DNA from: Manduca sexta | Taxonomy: Eukaryota; Arthropoda; Insecta; Lepidoptera; Sphingidae | NCBI RefSeq assembly: GCF_014839805.1 | Contig: NC_051134.1 | Coordinates: forward strand, 8,649,170 to 8,713,169 | Reading direction: 5' to 3' | Length of the DNA stretch: 64,000 nt | Shown here: in pieces, positions 9,326 through 20,672 of the stretch | Position numbering within the stretch: the first letter of the stretch is position 1 | Layout of the letters: each line of letters begins with the position of its first letter | The notes under the pieces: model-generated | Told to the model about the DNA's origin: nothing | The model's input: the letters and a program-made list of their open reading frames with translations, nothing else | Database searches by the model: none | Program-made: the position numbers and the translations under genes

Positions 9326-10575
9326 TATGTTTTTGCATTGAGTTTAGTTGCTTATACTTCTCACATACTTATACATATAGCATAACATCTTTTCCCCGTG
9401 TCAGGGGTAGGCAGAGGCGTAACATTTCATCGCGATAGTCGTACTGTGCGTGAAATATATCAGTTGTGTTTTTGGGTTGGGTTTAATTGACTCTACTTCT
9501 TACATACATACATATATGTATATAGCATCACACTTTTTCCCCTTTTTAGGGGTAGGCAGAGATGTGACACCACAGCGCAATAGTTATAGTATGATCCAAA
9601 TATATCAGTTGTGTTTTTGCGTTAGGTTTGCTTGAATCTACTTTTTACATACAAATATATAGCATTACACCTTTTCCCCTTTTCAGGGGTAGGCAGAGGT
9701 GTAACATTTGAGCGCGATAGTCGTACTGCGTGCGAAACATATTAGTTGTGTTTTTGTGTTGGGTTTAGTGGACTCTACTTCTTACATACATACGTACATA
9801 TAGCATTACACCTTTTCCCCTTTTCAGGGGTAGGCAGAGGTGTTACACCACAGCGCGATAGTTGTACTGTGAGCCAAATATATCAGTTGTATTTTTGCGT
9901 TAAGTTTCCTCGAATCTACTTCTTACATAAATATATATAGCATCACACTTTGTCCCGTGTCAAGGGTAGGCAGAGGCGTATAATTTCATCGCGATAGTCG
10001 TACTGCGTGCGAAACACATTAGTTGTGTTTTTGCGTTGGGTTTAGTTGACTCCACTTTTTACATACGTACATATATGTAGCATCACACCTTTTACCCTTT
10101 TCAGGGGTATGCAGAGGTGTTACACCACAGCGCGATAGTTGTACTGTGAGCCAAATATATCAGTTGTGTTTTTGCGTTAGGTTTGCTTGAATCTACTTCT
10201 TACATACATATATATAGCATCACGCCTTTTTCCATTTTCAGGGGTAGGCAGAGGTGTAACATTTCAGCGCGATAGTCGTACTGCGAGCGAAACACATTAG
10301 TTGTGTTTTTGCGTTGGGTTTAGTTGACTCTACTTCTTACATACATACATATATATAGCATCACACCTTTTCCCTTTTCAGGGGTAGGCAGAAGTGTAGT
10401 ACCACAGCGCGATAGTTGTACTGTGAGCCAAATAATATCAGTTGTGTTTTTGCGTTAGGTTTGCTTGAATCTACTTCTTACATACATATATATATAGCAT
10501 CACACCTTTTCCCCTTTTCAGTGGTACTCAGAAGTGTAACTCCTCAGCGCGATAGTCGTATCGTAAGCGAAACAC
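9326..10575 (+). repeat. Tandem array: nine ~140-bp units in strict A/B alternation
   Basis: The motif GGGGTAGGCAGAGG or a variant recurs near 9404, 9549, 9686, 9827, 9963, 10104, 10241, 10381 and 10521, giving periods of 145, 137, 141, 136, 141, 137, 140 and 140 bp. Odd units carry GTCGTACTG and GGGTTTAGTTGACT (type A). Even units carry GTTGTACTG, GAGCCAAATA and GGTTTGCTTGAATCT (type B). The true repeat is therefore a dimer of about 278 bp. The GGGGTAGGCAGAGG motif also occurs at the 3' end of SINE-2 copies (for example near 34120), suggesting shared ancestry. Confidence 0.92.
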
Positions 10576-10624
10576 AACTATTCTATTGAGACGATCTATT
10601 TTTTGCTAACACAAAAAAGCAAAA

Positions 10625-10740
10625 AATAAAAATAATTTTAACAAAAAATTTAACCGCCTTCAAAAACCACTCAAAACCAAAAAAATATTTCACATAACAA
10701 GTATATATTAGATACCAATTTTGGAGTCGGTGCCTTATTT
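10625..10740 (+). repeat. Right flank element of the satellite
   Basis: It begins TTTAACCGCCTTCAAAAACC and ends at GGAGTCGGTGCC. The same block is present in inverted orientation at about 20027-20115. Confidence 0.55.
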
Positions 10741-10747
10741 ATATATT

Positions 10748-10810
10748 AAATTATGTATGGCATTAGTACTGTTTACCACCCATAAACAGTACTAAGGCCA
10801 TACATAATTT
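10748..10810. repeat. Long hairpin, 28-bp arms, 7-nt loop
   Basis: The arms 10748-10775 and 10783-10810 are reverse complements with a single mismatch (10762). The loop is CCACCCA. It lies immediately after the satellite flank. Confidence 0.9.
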
Positions 10811-12340
10811 TGAATAACAATGTACTGTAGGTACTTCACCTTGCTCGATACCCGGTACATAAGATGTTAAGTCTTACAATAGGCCGTGTCGATACAAAAC
10901 AGTGGCGCTCTTAAGTGATATTTTAACTGAGACGCTGACAAATTAAGGTCAGCATCTTAAGGTACTCGCTATTAATAAACCCATATTAATATCAGATCAT
11001 CATACATTTTAAGTTACAATATGTAAGGGATTTGACAGCTAGGAAGCGGCTCAATAACAGCTTGTTTGGTTTAATAAATAGTTAAATACATTAAATATCT
11101 ACTTGTAAGTTTACTCAAGTCTGAGATTGATTTAATCATTCGCCCCGTTTAATGCCATGTAATCAGGTATTGCCTTTCGTGACTATAAATTTAGTTGATC
11201 TACTACCTATTATTATACTGTGAACGGTACATAGTTGAAGTTAATAGGCTTCCACTCCGATTGGCTGATAACATCGACGGTGAGCATTTTATTATAACCC
11301 ACCATGAATTCATAATGAATTTTCATATTAGTGTTATTTCGAGGATTTTGTTACAAATACGCAATTAAATGTAATTTACGTGAGTGGAGTTGTTGGAATT
11401 TAATTTATATTTTTTTGTTACTACGATATTGTTATAATTAGGTTAGGTTATAATTTACTAGCTTTTACTCGTAAGTCTACCTGTGTTCCATTTCCGGTAT
11501 TGAAGTAACTTGTAGAACTCCGATGTAATGGAACTTAGTATTAGTGAAAGAATTTCAAAATCCATGAAATATAGAATTATCAATTAAGTAATAGAACAAT
11601 TTCCTTTTTAATTTTATTAATTTAAAAAACATTATATACATAACTAACAAAATTTTGTCTCAACAAACTATATCAAAGATTTGGTTTCGTAAATCAAAAG
11701 CAACCCGTCAAAGTAATTATAACCTGACTAAATAAAGAAGTCGAATTATTATACTGTTTTATTTTTGCAGCAATAATTATTTATATGTTGTTTACCTTAT
11801 GAAATTTAACAAATAACTACTACATAGTTGTTTTAACTATGCAAAGTGTAGACAGTATGTCAAGTCAAAACACATTAAAGTCAGTAGACGTCAGAAAAAT
11901 CGCCGAGTTTACGTTGACGGCTCTATGCAGAGATAAATGAAAGCTCCGGCCTGAAGCTCTGATAGGATACACTTTATAAAAGCATTCAAGACGTGTAACG
12001 ATAAATTAATTTTAGTTTTAAAATATGATTTTAATTAAAAGTTCATAATATATTAAATTATGTTATATTAAAATATAAGTAGCCATATACTAAAAGGAAA
12101 GATAGGGAGTAGTACAATTATTAGAATAAAATGCAGTATTTAGACGAAGAAATCTCTTAAAATCAATTATCCAATTTCTTTAATAAATTAACTTAGCCGA
12201 CCTTGATCCATTTTCTCGTAAATTATAAAGCAATTCTAAAGATTTTCCTTGTAATAGGGAAAATAACATCTTAATACAGATGTAAAAACCAGGAATTCGT
12301 ACACCATAATGTACTTGGAAAGAATCATAAATTCTCGTTA
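10811..12340. other. AT-rich stretch with no recognised gene
   Basis: Only short, low-quality open frames occur here. No splice-bounded coding segment or known repeat was recognised. Confidence 0.5.
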
Positions 12341-12597
12341 AGGTAACTACCGCATCGGAAGGGGAACGACGGGAGATCTCGAGTCTAATAATTTCCGCGG
12401 TGTCATGTTGCCGTGAAATAAATGAAGTGAAGAAAATAGATTTCATTTAAAAATCACGGCGCACCATTATTTTCCCCGAGCTTCCCCTAATTAATTTCTT
12501 GTCACCGTCCGGATCGGCTGTTGTGCCGGTGACAGCCGCTTAGAGTGAGACGGCGTGATAGATTCGTTGGATGTGTGAAAGAGACGGGGATAGAAAG
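12341..12597 (+). other. GC-richer unique block ending in a strong splice-donor-like site
   Basis: Composition rises sharply against the AT-rich flanks (for example 'GGCTGTTGTGCCGGTGACAG'). The block ends with GAAAG followed by GTGAGT at 12598. It could be a conserved regulatory element or an untranslated first exon on the plus strand. It has no convincing protein-coding signal. Confidence 0.25.
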
Positions 12598-13005
12598 GTG
12601 AGTGCGCTCCATTACCATCTTTTAGTAGTTAGCGACGGCAGATACGAAGTTAGCTCCTGTCGGAATCTGTTCGCCTGGTACTTTGCTTGTTTAATGACCA
12701 CCGTAAAACTTCAGCGCATTCTTTCGAATCATTCTCGAATAAAAAGAACCGTGGTGTTTTGATAGACGTATCAAAATCACTGAACTACTTTTTATGTCTT
12801 TGTTGTGTAGAGTTTTTCAATCCGCCTGCGTTGCAATAAGTACGGAGAATTGACTTTAAAATACACTATGAATATTCTAGAGATATATTTCTTGTAAAGC
12901 ATACTATAAAAAAAAATACAACTAGGGCTTGTTTCACAACTTCTAAGTAAATTTTACTCGTCACAACCAACAAACTTCATATTCTAATATATGCTTCAAA
13001 ATCCT

Positions 13006-13067
13006 AGTAATATTATAAATGCGAAAGTTTGTGAGGATGGATGGATGTATTAATGTTTCTTACCCCC
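13006..13067 (+). mobile_element. 5' fragment of a Helitron-like element
   Basis: 'AATATTATAAATGCGAAAGT' is a common Helitron-type start in Lepidoptera. It is broken by the MITE that follows. A related internal stretch (GAATTTGGATGAAACTTTAC) resumes near 13268. Confidence 0.4.
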
Positions 13068-13163
13068 TTATTCATAGACGTTTTTTTATCTAAGGACGGA
13101 GCTAAGCTGTGATAACAAGTCTGTTTCTCAGTGCTGAGCTAAAAAACGTCAAATGAATGATGG
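13066..13163. mobile_element. Fold-back MITE of about 95 bp
   Basis: The terminal inverted repeats are ATTCATAGACGTTTTTT at the left (from 13070) and AAAAAACGTCAAATGAAT at the right (to 13158). They are followed by a tRNA-like B-box fragment (GGTTCGAATCCC at about 13180) from another SINE. Confidence 0.65.
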
Positions 13164-13267
13164 ATTGGGGAGGGTTCTGGGTTCGAATCCCAGGTTGGGC
13201 GACAACTGTGTTTCCAAATACGATTTACTCGATACGTCTTCCACTTTCATGAAAAAACTAGTAAACG

Positions 13268-14181
13268 AATTTGGATGAAACTTTACAGTAATATTGGTTA
13301 CATCAGAATACCACATAGGCTACAATTTATAATGATATTATGTAATTTGGTCATAATATAACGATATATATCACGTAAGCCTAAAAAAATGCTATCTTGG
13401 CGTAGGCTGCCTAAACCGTTGGAGTTACACAAAGTTATTAATTTAGTAGTATTAGGGGAAAAATACAAATAAATCTCTCTACAATAATTGCTCATTTCAT
13501 ATAAAGTCGTAAAGTAAAGTGACGTCCCTTTTAAATATCTAAAACAATCTGGGACAAAAACTATTTATCAGTTCTTAAGAGCGTTTACGCTTTATTAGAT
13601 TTTTATAACATTATAAAATAAAGTATCCAGGTTTACTGCATAATTTGTCAAAATGTAATCTATATACTACTTACTATTGCTTGCTGTGTATACAGAGTTG
13701 AAATCTTTGACATCCTTTGCATTGCGATAGTCGGTTATAAGCCGATATTGGACACTACCATTAATCAACTAATTTAAAATGGAATAAATCACACTGATTA
13801 GAACCCTTCTCCCTCTCTTCTATATTGCTGTGCCCTGGATCCACGATTATGTACTTCTTTTAATTTGTAAAACCTATATTTTAACAATTGTAGAGTGCAA
13901 TAAATAAAAAACACAACCGAATTCACTTAAAGATTTACCGAAACCAACCTACAATATGGCCCGTTGATGGCACCGCCAAAGGGCGTGTACACACGAAAGT
14001 TACACAATTAAACGAGTCTAATTTTCTTATACGAGTTACATTCGAGATGCTCGCGTATTTACAGAAAGTAACGTGTAAATATTGCCAGCGGGCACGCTGA
14101 GGTGGAAATCTTTAAAGCTATAGAAATATGGCGACGGACTATTTTAATGTTTACTTTATTGTGGGTAATGAGGGAAGGAAC
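13268..14181. other. Helitron remnant, then DNA with no recognised gene
   Basis: The first ~150 bases look like Helitron body. The remainder to 14181 shows nothing I recognise. Confidence 0.35.
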
Positions 14182-14361
14182 ATCGACAAATGGCGCACAG
14201 CGATGAGTATAGGAGCCTATCTGCATATCGGATACCAATTCCAGATTCAGGGTTGATACTCAGTAGAAAAACCCCTTATCACTACCCGACTCGGGCAGCG
14301 AACCCGAGACCTCAACACTGCAGTCGAATTGCAATAAGACTACGCCACCGAAGCAGTCATT
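14182..14361 (-). mobile_element. SINE-2 copy (tRNA-headed), minus strand
   Basis: The tRNA-like B box reads as GGGTTCGCTGCC on the minus strand. The 'GCATATCGGATACCAATTCC' block matches the other copies at 21711, 34085 and 46459. The open frame running through it is not a gene. Confidence 0.65.
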
Positions 14362-14569
14362 ATCATCATTCACTATAATTTGCTTCTTAACTGTTTGTTC
14401 ATCTATGGTAAACTAATTTTTCAATACAATCGATATCAGGAGAGAAATTAAACTATTATATAAATTTTACCGATATTACGAGTTAACTTCAAACCTTCTA
14501 AAATAGCCTCGATTACTGCTTTACAAACAGTGATCAATGTTAACTAATTTTAGTTACCTGTTATAATAT

Positions 14570-14808
14570 TTCCGCCCGGATAGCGACCACTATACATAAG
14601 GTGTTGAAACCCGTCATAGTGGCCCACATAAGTGTGTCATGTTCCGGAATCAGCCTGTGTATATCCGGTTCCAACAGGCCAGCATAATAGTGTCAACTGT
14701 CGAGGAGTAATCATCTTTCCTCAGTCGACATTCTATTGGACTCCACTCCACTTACCATCAAGTGTAATTCACTTTGTCATGCCCATATGAAAAAAAAAAA
14801 TAAAAAAA
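14570..14808 (+). mobile_element. Dispersed retroelement RE2 copy with A-tail
   Basis: 'TATATCCGGTTCCAACAGG' and 'CTCCACTCCACTTACCATCA' match the other RE2 copies. It ends in A-rich DNA (14789-14808). Confidence 0.65.
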
Positions 14809-15140
14809 GAGGGTTCCTTCTCCACACGCACGTAGCCCCAGTACAGCCACTTAATTTGAATATTTAGCACAACGAAGTGCTTAATAAAACATCCAGTTTG
14901 ATTTACATTCCAACAAATCCGTACCTTTTGCCTTATTGTAAACACGCCTACGTCGTGTTACCTCGCCCGCCATTTTGGATTTAGTCTATTTAAATTTTAT
15001 GTTTAATTTACTAAGTTCAAATAATCGAGTGTGCTCTTCATTAGCATAGCTTTTGGTTTGTGGACTGTTTAATGTAGCTTTGTTGTTAATTATGGTAAAG
15101 TGTTAATTATTGTGAAAAATTAACGTCCAAGAAGTAGTAA

Positions 15141-15300
15141 GCAGCGATAGCCTAGTTCAATGTGTAACGGACTGCCGAGACGAATGTTGGCAGGTTCAAA
15201 TCCCAAGTACACACTCTTGACTTTTCCAAAATGACGTGTGTATTCTTTGTGAATTATCGCTTGCTTTAACGGTGAAGGAAAATATCGTGAGCACACCTGC
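15141..15300 (+). mobile_element. SINE-1 copy, 3' truncated
   Basis: A tRNA-like head is present, with A-box-type GCGATAGCCTAGTT and B-box GGTTCAAATCCC. The 3' half after 'CATCGTGAG'-like sequence is missing. Confidence 0.75.
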
Positions 15301-15452
15301 ATGCATGAATATAATTAATATTTTTAGATTCCATTGTTCCTCACATTATGTTTTATGTCTGAAATGAAATAAACAAATCTTTAGAAATTATTTTTCTATC
15401 TGTACTACGAATAAAATTCCCAAAAGTCAAATATGAAATGGAAAACAAACGT

Positions 15453-15544
15453 AAGCCGCGTCCACACGGCAGTGAAAAGCGCTGTCCAGGAACTGACGGG
15501 CCAGACCAATAAAGGTGAGCGAAATAAAACGAGTGGACGCGGCC
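15453..15544. mobile_element. Small MITE with CCGCGTCCAC inverted termini
   Basis: A perfect 10-bp inverted repeat, CCGCGTCCAC at 15455-15464 and GTGGACGCGG at 15533-15542, encloses about 70 bp. Open frames on both strands across it are by-products of its GC content. Confidence 0.5.
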
Positions 15545-15632
15545 CAATAGACGCCCCTCACGTAGTGATGTCCAACTCGGTATTTATATTTGAAAGTTAC
15601 GATTTTGCGGATACGGTTTTCAAAGTTATGAA

Positions 15633-15912
15633 TTGATGGTAGGTCTCTCATTTGTGTGAGAGTCCACCAGGGTAGGTACCACCGCAATGTCTATTTCTGC
15701 CGCCAAGCAGCAGTGTGTAGTCACAGTAGCCAGTATAACTACTGGACATAATGAGACTCAACATCTCATGTCTCAAGATGGCGAGCGTAATGGAATACCA
15801 AACAATACTTGGTAATTCAAGGAGTTGCGTGGTGTTTCTATTGTTTATGGGCGGTCGTATCGCTTATCATCAGGCGAAAGGCAATCTCATCTCGTCATTC
15901 AAAACAAAAAAA
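15633..15912 (+). mobile_element. Dispersed retroelement RE1 copy with A-rich tail
   Basis: A near-full-length copy in plus orientation, running from 'GGTAGGTCTCTCAT' to 'CTCGTCATTCAAAACAAAAA'. Confidence 0.75.
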
Positions 15913-16334
15913 TGGTATTTTAAAATTATTCATAAAATAATAAGCAGTGATAAATCGACTGGTATATCAAGCTAGCGTCATAGAAGCATCACTTTCATTG
16001 TACAGAAAGTTCCTCAGCAGAGGGACAGTACAACATTAACTACTGAAATTACTTTAAAAGATAAAATAATTTTCCTATTTTATCACTGCCATTTGTCTGA
16101 ACTGTGAATCATCGATATCTAAAATTATTCTCCGTGACGTCACTAAGGTGAGGTAATGAGTCGGTCACGTATTAGGACTTTCTCCCTATAGCTGATTGAT
16201 CATGACGAATGGTAGCAGACACGTGTAATTTGCTTCTGTTGATTGCTTCAGAGAAATGTGAACTTTGAAATATATACATTATACAAACAAAAAAATATTC
16301 AATAGATTCTTTAGTTCTTGTGATCTTTACTTAC

Positions 16335-16476
16335 ATATACAACTGAAGAGTTTTTTTGAGCGCGCTAAAGAAATAACTACATAAATTTGTTTTTTTTTTT
16401 ATTAATAGGAAGCAACATTACTCTTGAGTGCTATAGATTTTTATCCCGGGAAAACTTTCTCACACGGGCGGAGTCG
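16335..16476 (+). mobile_element. Decayed Helitron remnant
   Basis: 'GAGCGCGCTAAAGAAATAACTAC' is reduced from the Lep1-like start. It ends near 'ATCCCGGGAAAACTTTC' and 'CACGGGCGGAG', which match the 3' part of the family. Confidence 0.35.
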
Positions 16477-16654
16477 TTTTCATTCTATTCCATAACATGA
16501 CATCATTTGAGAGTCAATCCAGCCATCAGCCAATCATAAAAAAAATATATATTTACTCCATAAATAAATTGATCAATTATTACTACAATTAGATAATAAA
16601 ACAGTGTCTCAGTCAGATCCTGTTAAAAATAACAATATAATATATGATATAAGC

Positions 16655-16961
16655 CATGTATTATATACTTGCCCACTGCTGAGCACGGGCCTCCTCTACT
16701 ACTGAGAGGGATTAGGCCTTAGTCCACCACGCTGGCCTAGTGCAGATTAGTAGACTTCACACACCTTCGAAATTACTATAGAGAACTTCTCAGATGTGCA
16801 GGTTTCTTTACGATGTTTTCCTTCACCGTTAAAACGAACGATAAATTCGCAAAGAATACACACATGATTTTTAGAAAAGTCAGAGGTGTGTGCCCTTGGG
16901 ATTTGAACCAGCGTACATTCGTCTCGGCATTCCGTTCCACACCCAACTAAGCTATCGCCAC
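16655..16961 (-). mobile_element. SINE-1, full length, minus strand
   Basis: On the minus strand it runs from the tRNA-like head (GGCGATAGC at 16959-16951) through 'GGTTCAAATCCC' to 'GGCCCGTGCTCAGCAGTGGG' and a TATAATA-type tail. The open frame through it is not a gene. Confidence 0.85.
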
Positions 16962-16969
16962 TTTTTTTT

Positions 16970-18227
16970 TGATAAAATATAACAATAATAACTGTAAAAA
17001 CTTGTCTGAAAGTACTGCTGTGGCATCCTAACGCACTGAGTCTTTGGTTGACAGAAAATTTGTCATGGTTTTTTACAGTATATCGGTCAGACAAACCACC
17101 AGTCTACCAATATGAGTAACAACACTAAAAAAGATGCATTGTGCGGGATTTTCCACGGTATTTTTAGATAACATAGGGAAAAGTTTTGGTAAATTGCTAA
17201 GTATTTTGGAGCATTCCATTGCCAATAATTGCCTGTTACGAATGCACTATAAATATATTGTTAAATGTTTAATAAGTAAAAAATATAGTTCTCATTCCCG
17301 TATTGCTTTTATAGTGGGAAATATAGAAAACTTATGTAAAAGGTATATTACAGATGTCCTATAAAGAAACAAACGACTCATTTCTACAAATAAAATATAT
17401 TAGTAAGCCCCTGAAGGAACTTAAATCTAATGTTTAATCATATAAAACATCAAAACAAACGCGTAGGTACAAAGGCAATAGACGTGGGGAGCAATAAAAC
17501 GCAAATCGCTTGCTAGGTAGCACGTCCTAATAAAAATTCCTGCAAATCAATACGTTCTCTTTTACGCTTTTTGTATTGTATTTTATTTTGTTATTCGCCT
17601 CCGCCTCGTGTTAAAGGGACAATTCCGGGATCTAGCGATGTTGTAGCATGACCCTGTGGTGTTGATACTTGTTTGATATTTGTTTGATTGGCTTACTTTA
17701 TGATATATATGAAATAATAAATTAATAAATGAAGTCATCATACTACCTACCTTAATACGTGTTTTCACGGTTAAGGATCATTTTATTTATTGTAAGATAC
17801 AAATAACGACATCAATGCAAACTATGCTAATATATTCTTGACGACGCGATGTACATTTATGTAATCGTCCTTCGAACAAACTGACCGACAGCCTAAATAA
17901 GATTGGTTATAAAAAAGCAATCCCTCTACAATTGTATATAAAGATTTTAGGGGTTAAGATATGTAAAACTCAATTTTATGTCCACTTTGAGGGTCTGGCA
18001 AAAAAAATAGACATTCTTTGTAAATATTTTATAAGAAATATGTAGTTGTAGTTTGACCTACAATCTTTTGTGCAGCAGTGTAATTTATCCTAACGCGTAA
18101 TCCAAAACAGGAATCGTACGAGAAATATATTAAGGAAAAAATATACAGGGAAACACATTTAGCAAACATTTTCAACATTTTCTTTAAAGCCGTTACTCTT
18201 AAAAATAAAATATACTGCTTTATTCGT
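16970..18227. other. AT-rich stretch with no recognised gene
   Basis: Only AT-rich open frames without splice support were found. Nothing else was recognised. Confidence 0.45.
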
Positions 18228-18540
18228 CACGTAGGCTAACATACTTGCGCTTATGATAAGTCAAGGTACATGAGAATGTTTGATTATTACTTAAATAAAG
18301 TCGTTTATATAACTAAAGACATTTTATAATTGCATTTTATATTGGACATTAAATAAATGAATGAGTAAAAAGTAAACAAAGAAGCCAGCTCGGGCTGACA
18401 GGAGAGAAGAAATAAATAAGATGTATTCAATTTTAATAAAAATAAAGGGAGAAACCGCGCGGCGATCCCCACCGGTGCGGAGGATAAAGGCCCTAACCTA
18501 GCTAGCCTGCCAGCCTTTTACTAGCTACCTCTACTGTACT
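18228..18540 (-). mobile_element. RE4 copy, minus strand
   Basis: It matches the 'GTCACGTAGG' end, the 'CCAGCTCGGGCTG' block and the 'CCCTAACCTAGCTAGCC' block of the other copies, with internal divergence. Confidence 0.5.
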
Positions 18541-19849
18541 TTTCATCCGCTTCACATGAATAAAACCTAACATCTGCGAGTCAGACTTTCTCAATGAAGA
18601 TTCCGTGTCCAAATATCTTCCTTTTTTTGTAAAAATTACAGCTATTATCTACACGGGATAGAGACATATAAATGGCTGACCATATAGGAATTTGTAATTG
18701 TATTTAGCTGCTTATATTCCAAGTAGAAAATTATTAAAGACTAACTTTTACCAGTGACACCGCCTGCTAGTATGAAAAGATAAAATTATCCTTAATTTTT
18801 ATCCAAGCTTACGTCTCTTTATGATCAGCTATCAAATTATTGCCTGTCAATTGATAAGCCCCCTTTGAGGGCGACTTCAATGGGCATAAAATAAGGTTTA
18901 TTTTTGCTAACATTTTTTGACAAACCGAACAATACATACTTTAACACATTTTAATACACCAAAACGATCAAACCACATAAATCCTAGTACAGAAGCAACA
19001 GTAAGTAGAATACACGTTGGATTCCGTGTTCCATCATTGCCATTTGCATGTCTGTGTATGTGCACACAGATTGACATAGCTAAATGCCGTGGGGTTCGGT
19101 ACAAACGTTTAGCAAAGTATTTATTGGCACGGAGGACGATTGGCAAAAATTCCAATAAGTCGGGATGGGCGTTTCGTTCGAAAGAATAATGTTTAATTTG
19201 CACAATGAGGACGGTGCGAGTGATTTATGAATTGCTTTGTTGAAAAAATAATCTTATTGTAAACTAAACGTAGACTAAGGAAATGTATTGTGTAATCTAA
19301 TTCTTTCGGAAGGATCTAGCAATTTAGGTTGTCGAAAATTACTGAGCTAAAGGTCAAATATTTAATAATAGGTCCTGCTATGATAAATGTATACTTAAAC
19401 GCATTAATGTAATTAAAAGGCCTTAACATTAATGAGGTTTGAAGACTACAAGGATCAAGCAAACAAAACATAGATTTTATGTATAATGTATAATTTATGA
19501 ATATAGCAATTCTGTTACTATTTCCATTTTCCCTTCCCATTGACGGATATTTAATAGCCTGAAATTTCATATACCAGATATAAATACCACATTGGACACT
19601 GGACTGTGAAGGCCTCCAATATTTTTTACCAAAAAATAACAACCATGTGAAGTCACATTATGTTCTCGTAAAAATGAATTCATTTCATTTTCCTTGTTTA
19701 TCATAAACGTAATCTCTATAAATCAGTTCTCGGGTGAGTTTTAAAGCGCTTGTTATTCTAAACAAGTTTAACTGTAGATTTTAATGAATCTACCATTATT
19801 GGAATCCGATGTAAAAGTTACTCAAGATTCCAAACCTTTTGAAGACATA
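18541..19849. other. Unique AT-rich stretch, no recognised gene
   Basis: The longest open frames (around 18910-19200 and 19316-19642) show no domain, no matching splice partners and AT-driven composition. Confidence 0.4.
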
Positions 19850-20125
19850 ACTAATGAGATTTTTGTTGTATCTCTGAAATCAAGGGTCCAACAACAATTA
19901 AATTTACACAGGATCACGCGGGAAGCACCAGCTTTAAAATGAAAAAACATCAAAATCGGTTCACCCAATCATAAGTTTTGAGGTAACAAACAGTACTGAG
20001 GTACGAAAACAATGTTTAATTTTTATTAGGCACCGACTCCAATATTGGTAATCAGTATATAGTTAATGTTACATTATTTTTTGGTTTCTAGTGGGTTTTG
20101 AAGGCGATATAATTCACTAGTTAAA
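19850..20125 (-). repeat. 'ACCGACTT/GGCACCGACTCC' family element, minus strand
   Basis: It contains GGCACCGACTCC, GGTTCACCC, 'GAGGTAACAAACAG' and, at its end, 'GTGGGTTTTGAAGGCG'. These are reverse complements of the elements flanking the 9.3-10.6-kb array. Confidence 0.6.
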
Positions 20126-20434
20126 TATCGTAAAACAAAGTAATAAAAATAAATTAAATCAGAAAAGTTAAATCAGAAAATTAACTTTACAAAACGTAAC
20201 CCAGGTCTACAGCTGGTGGTATAAGGTTTAAGCAGACACAACAAACAATTATTTCCCTCATAATGTTACATCAGTTATTATTCCTGCCAGTATTTTGCCT
20301 GTCTTTATAAAATACAGATGTGTAGACATTTTTATACCAATTATTGCAACGACTCGTAATTTCATAAGATTTCATTTAAATAAGTATTCCATACAAGTTG
20401 CATTTCTATAATCTATTGTACTAAACTTGCGAAG

Positions 20435-20441
20435 TATATAA
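20435..20441 (+). promoter_or_regulatory. Possible TATA box of the FN3 gene
   Basis: TATATAA lies 37 bases upstream of the first ATG (20478) and 61 upstream of the preferred ATG (20502). A start site near 20466 would leave a short leader before the second ATG. Position is the only support. Confidence 0.35.
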
Positions 20442-20477
20442 TCAAATTAACCGACGAAATATTTCAAATAAATATCA

Positions 20478-20672
20478 ATGTTTTTAAAACCTTTGATAAG
20501 CATGAAGCTTGTAATTTTGATGATTCTTGGACTAAGTGTGACAAACGGAGCAGTGATTAAAGATTCTTTACCAGCGCCTCATGTAAATAATGTAACATAC
20601 AGTCCAGCTGGAATCAGACTCCAGTGGGAACCTGTGGAAGGATCGCTAGATGACCCTATTACAGGATACAGG
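20478..20672 (+). CDS. FN3 gene exon 1 (signal peptide, FN3 strands A-C)
   Basis: The start is at 20478 or 20502. The exon ends TACAGG before donor GTAATC and encodes the signal peptide and IRLQWEPVEG...DDPITGYR. Confidence 0.75.

Noticed and set aside
11438..11450. TTAGG-like bases (possible telomeric repeat)
   Set aside because: Only about two copies of TTAGG-type sequence; too short to be an interstitial telomere tract.
13180..13200. tRNA-like B box GGTTCGAATCCC
   Set aside because: No cloverleaf could be built around it; it is a SINE fragment. The same applies to B boxes in the SINE-1, SINE-2 and SINE-3 copies.
15427..15687. Overlapping open frames on both strands
   Set aside because: They lie across a small MITE and an RE1 copy; composition explains them.
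16747..17094. 115-codon frame, longest single frame in the window
   Set aside because: Most of it is SINE-1 sequence read in one frame; the same peptide fragment appears at 43143 and 22554.
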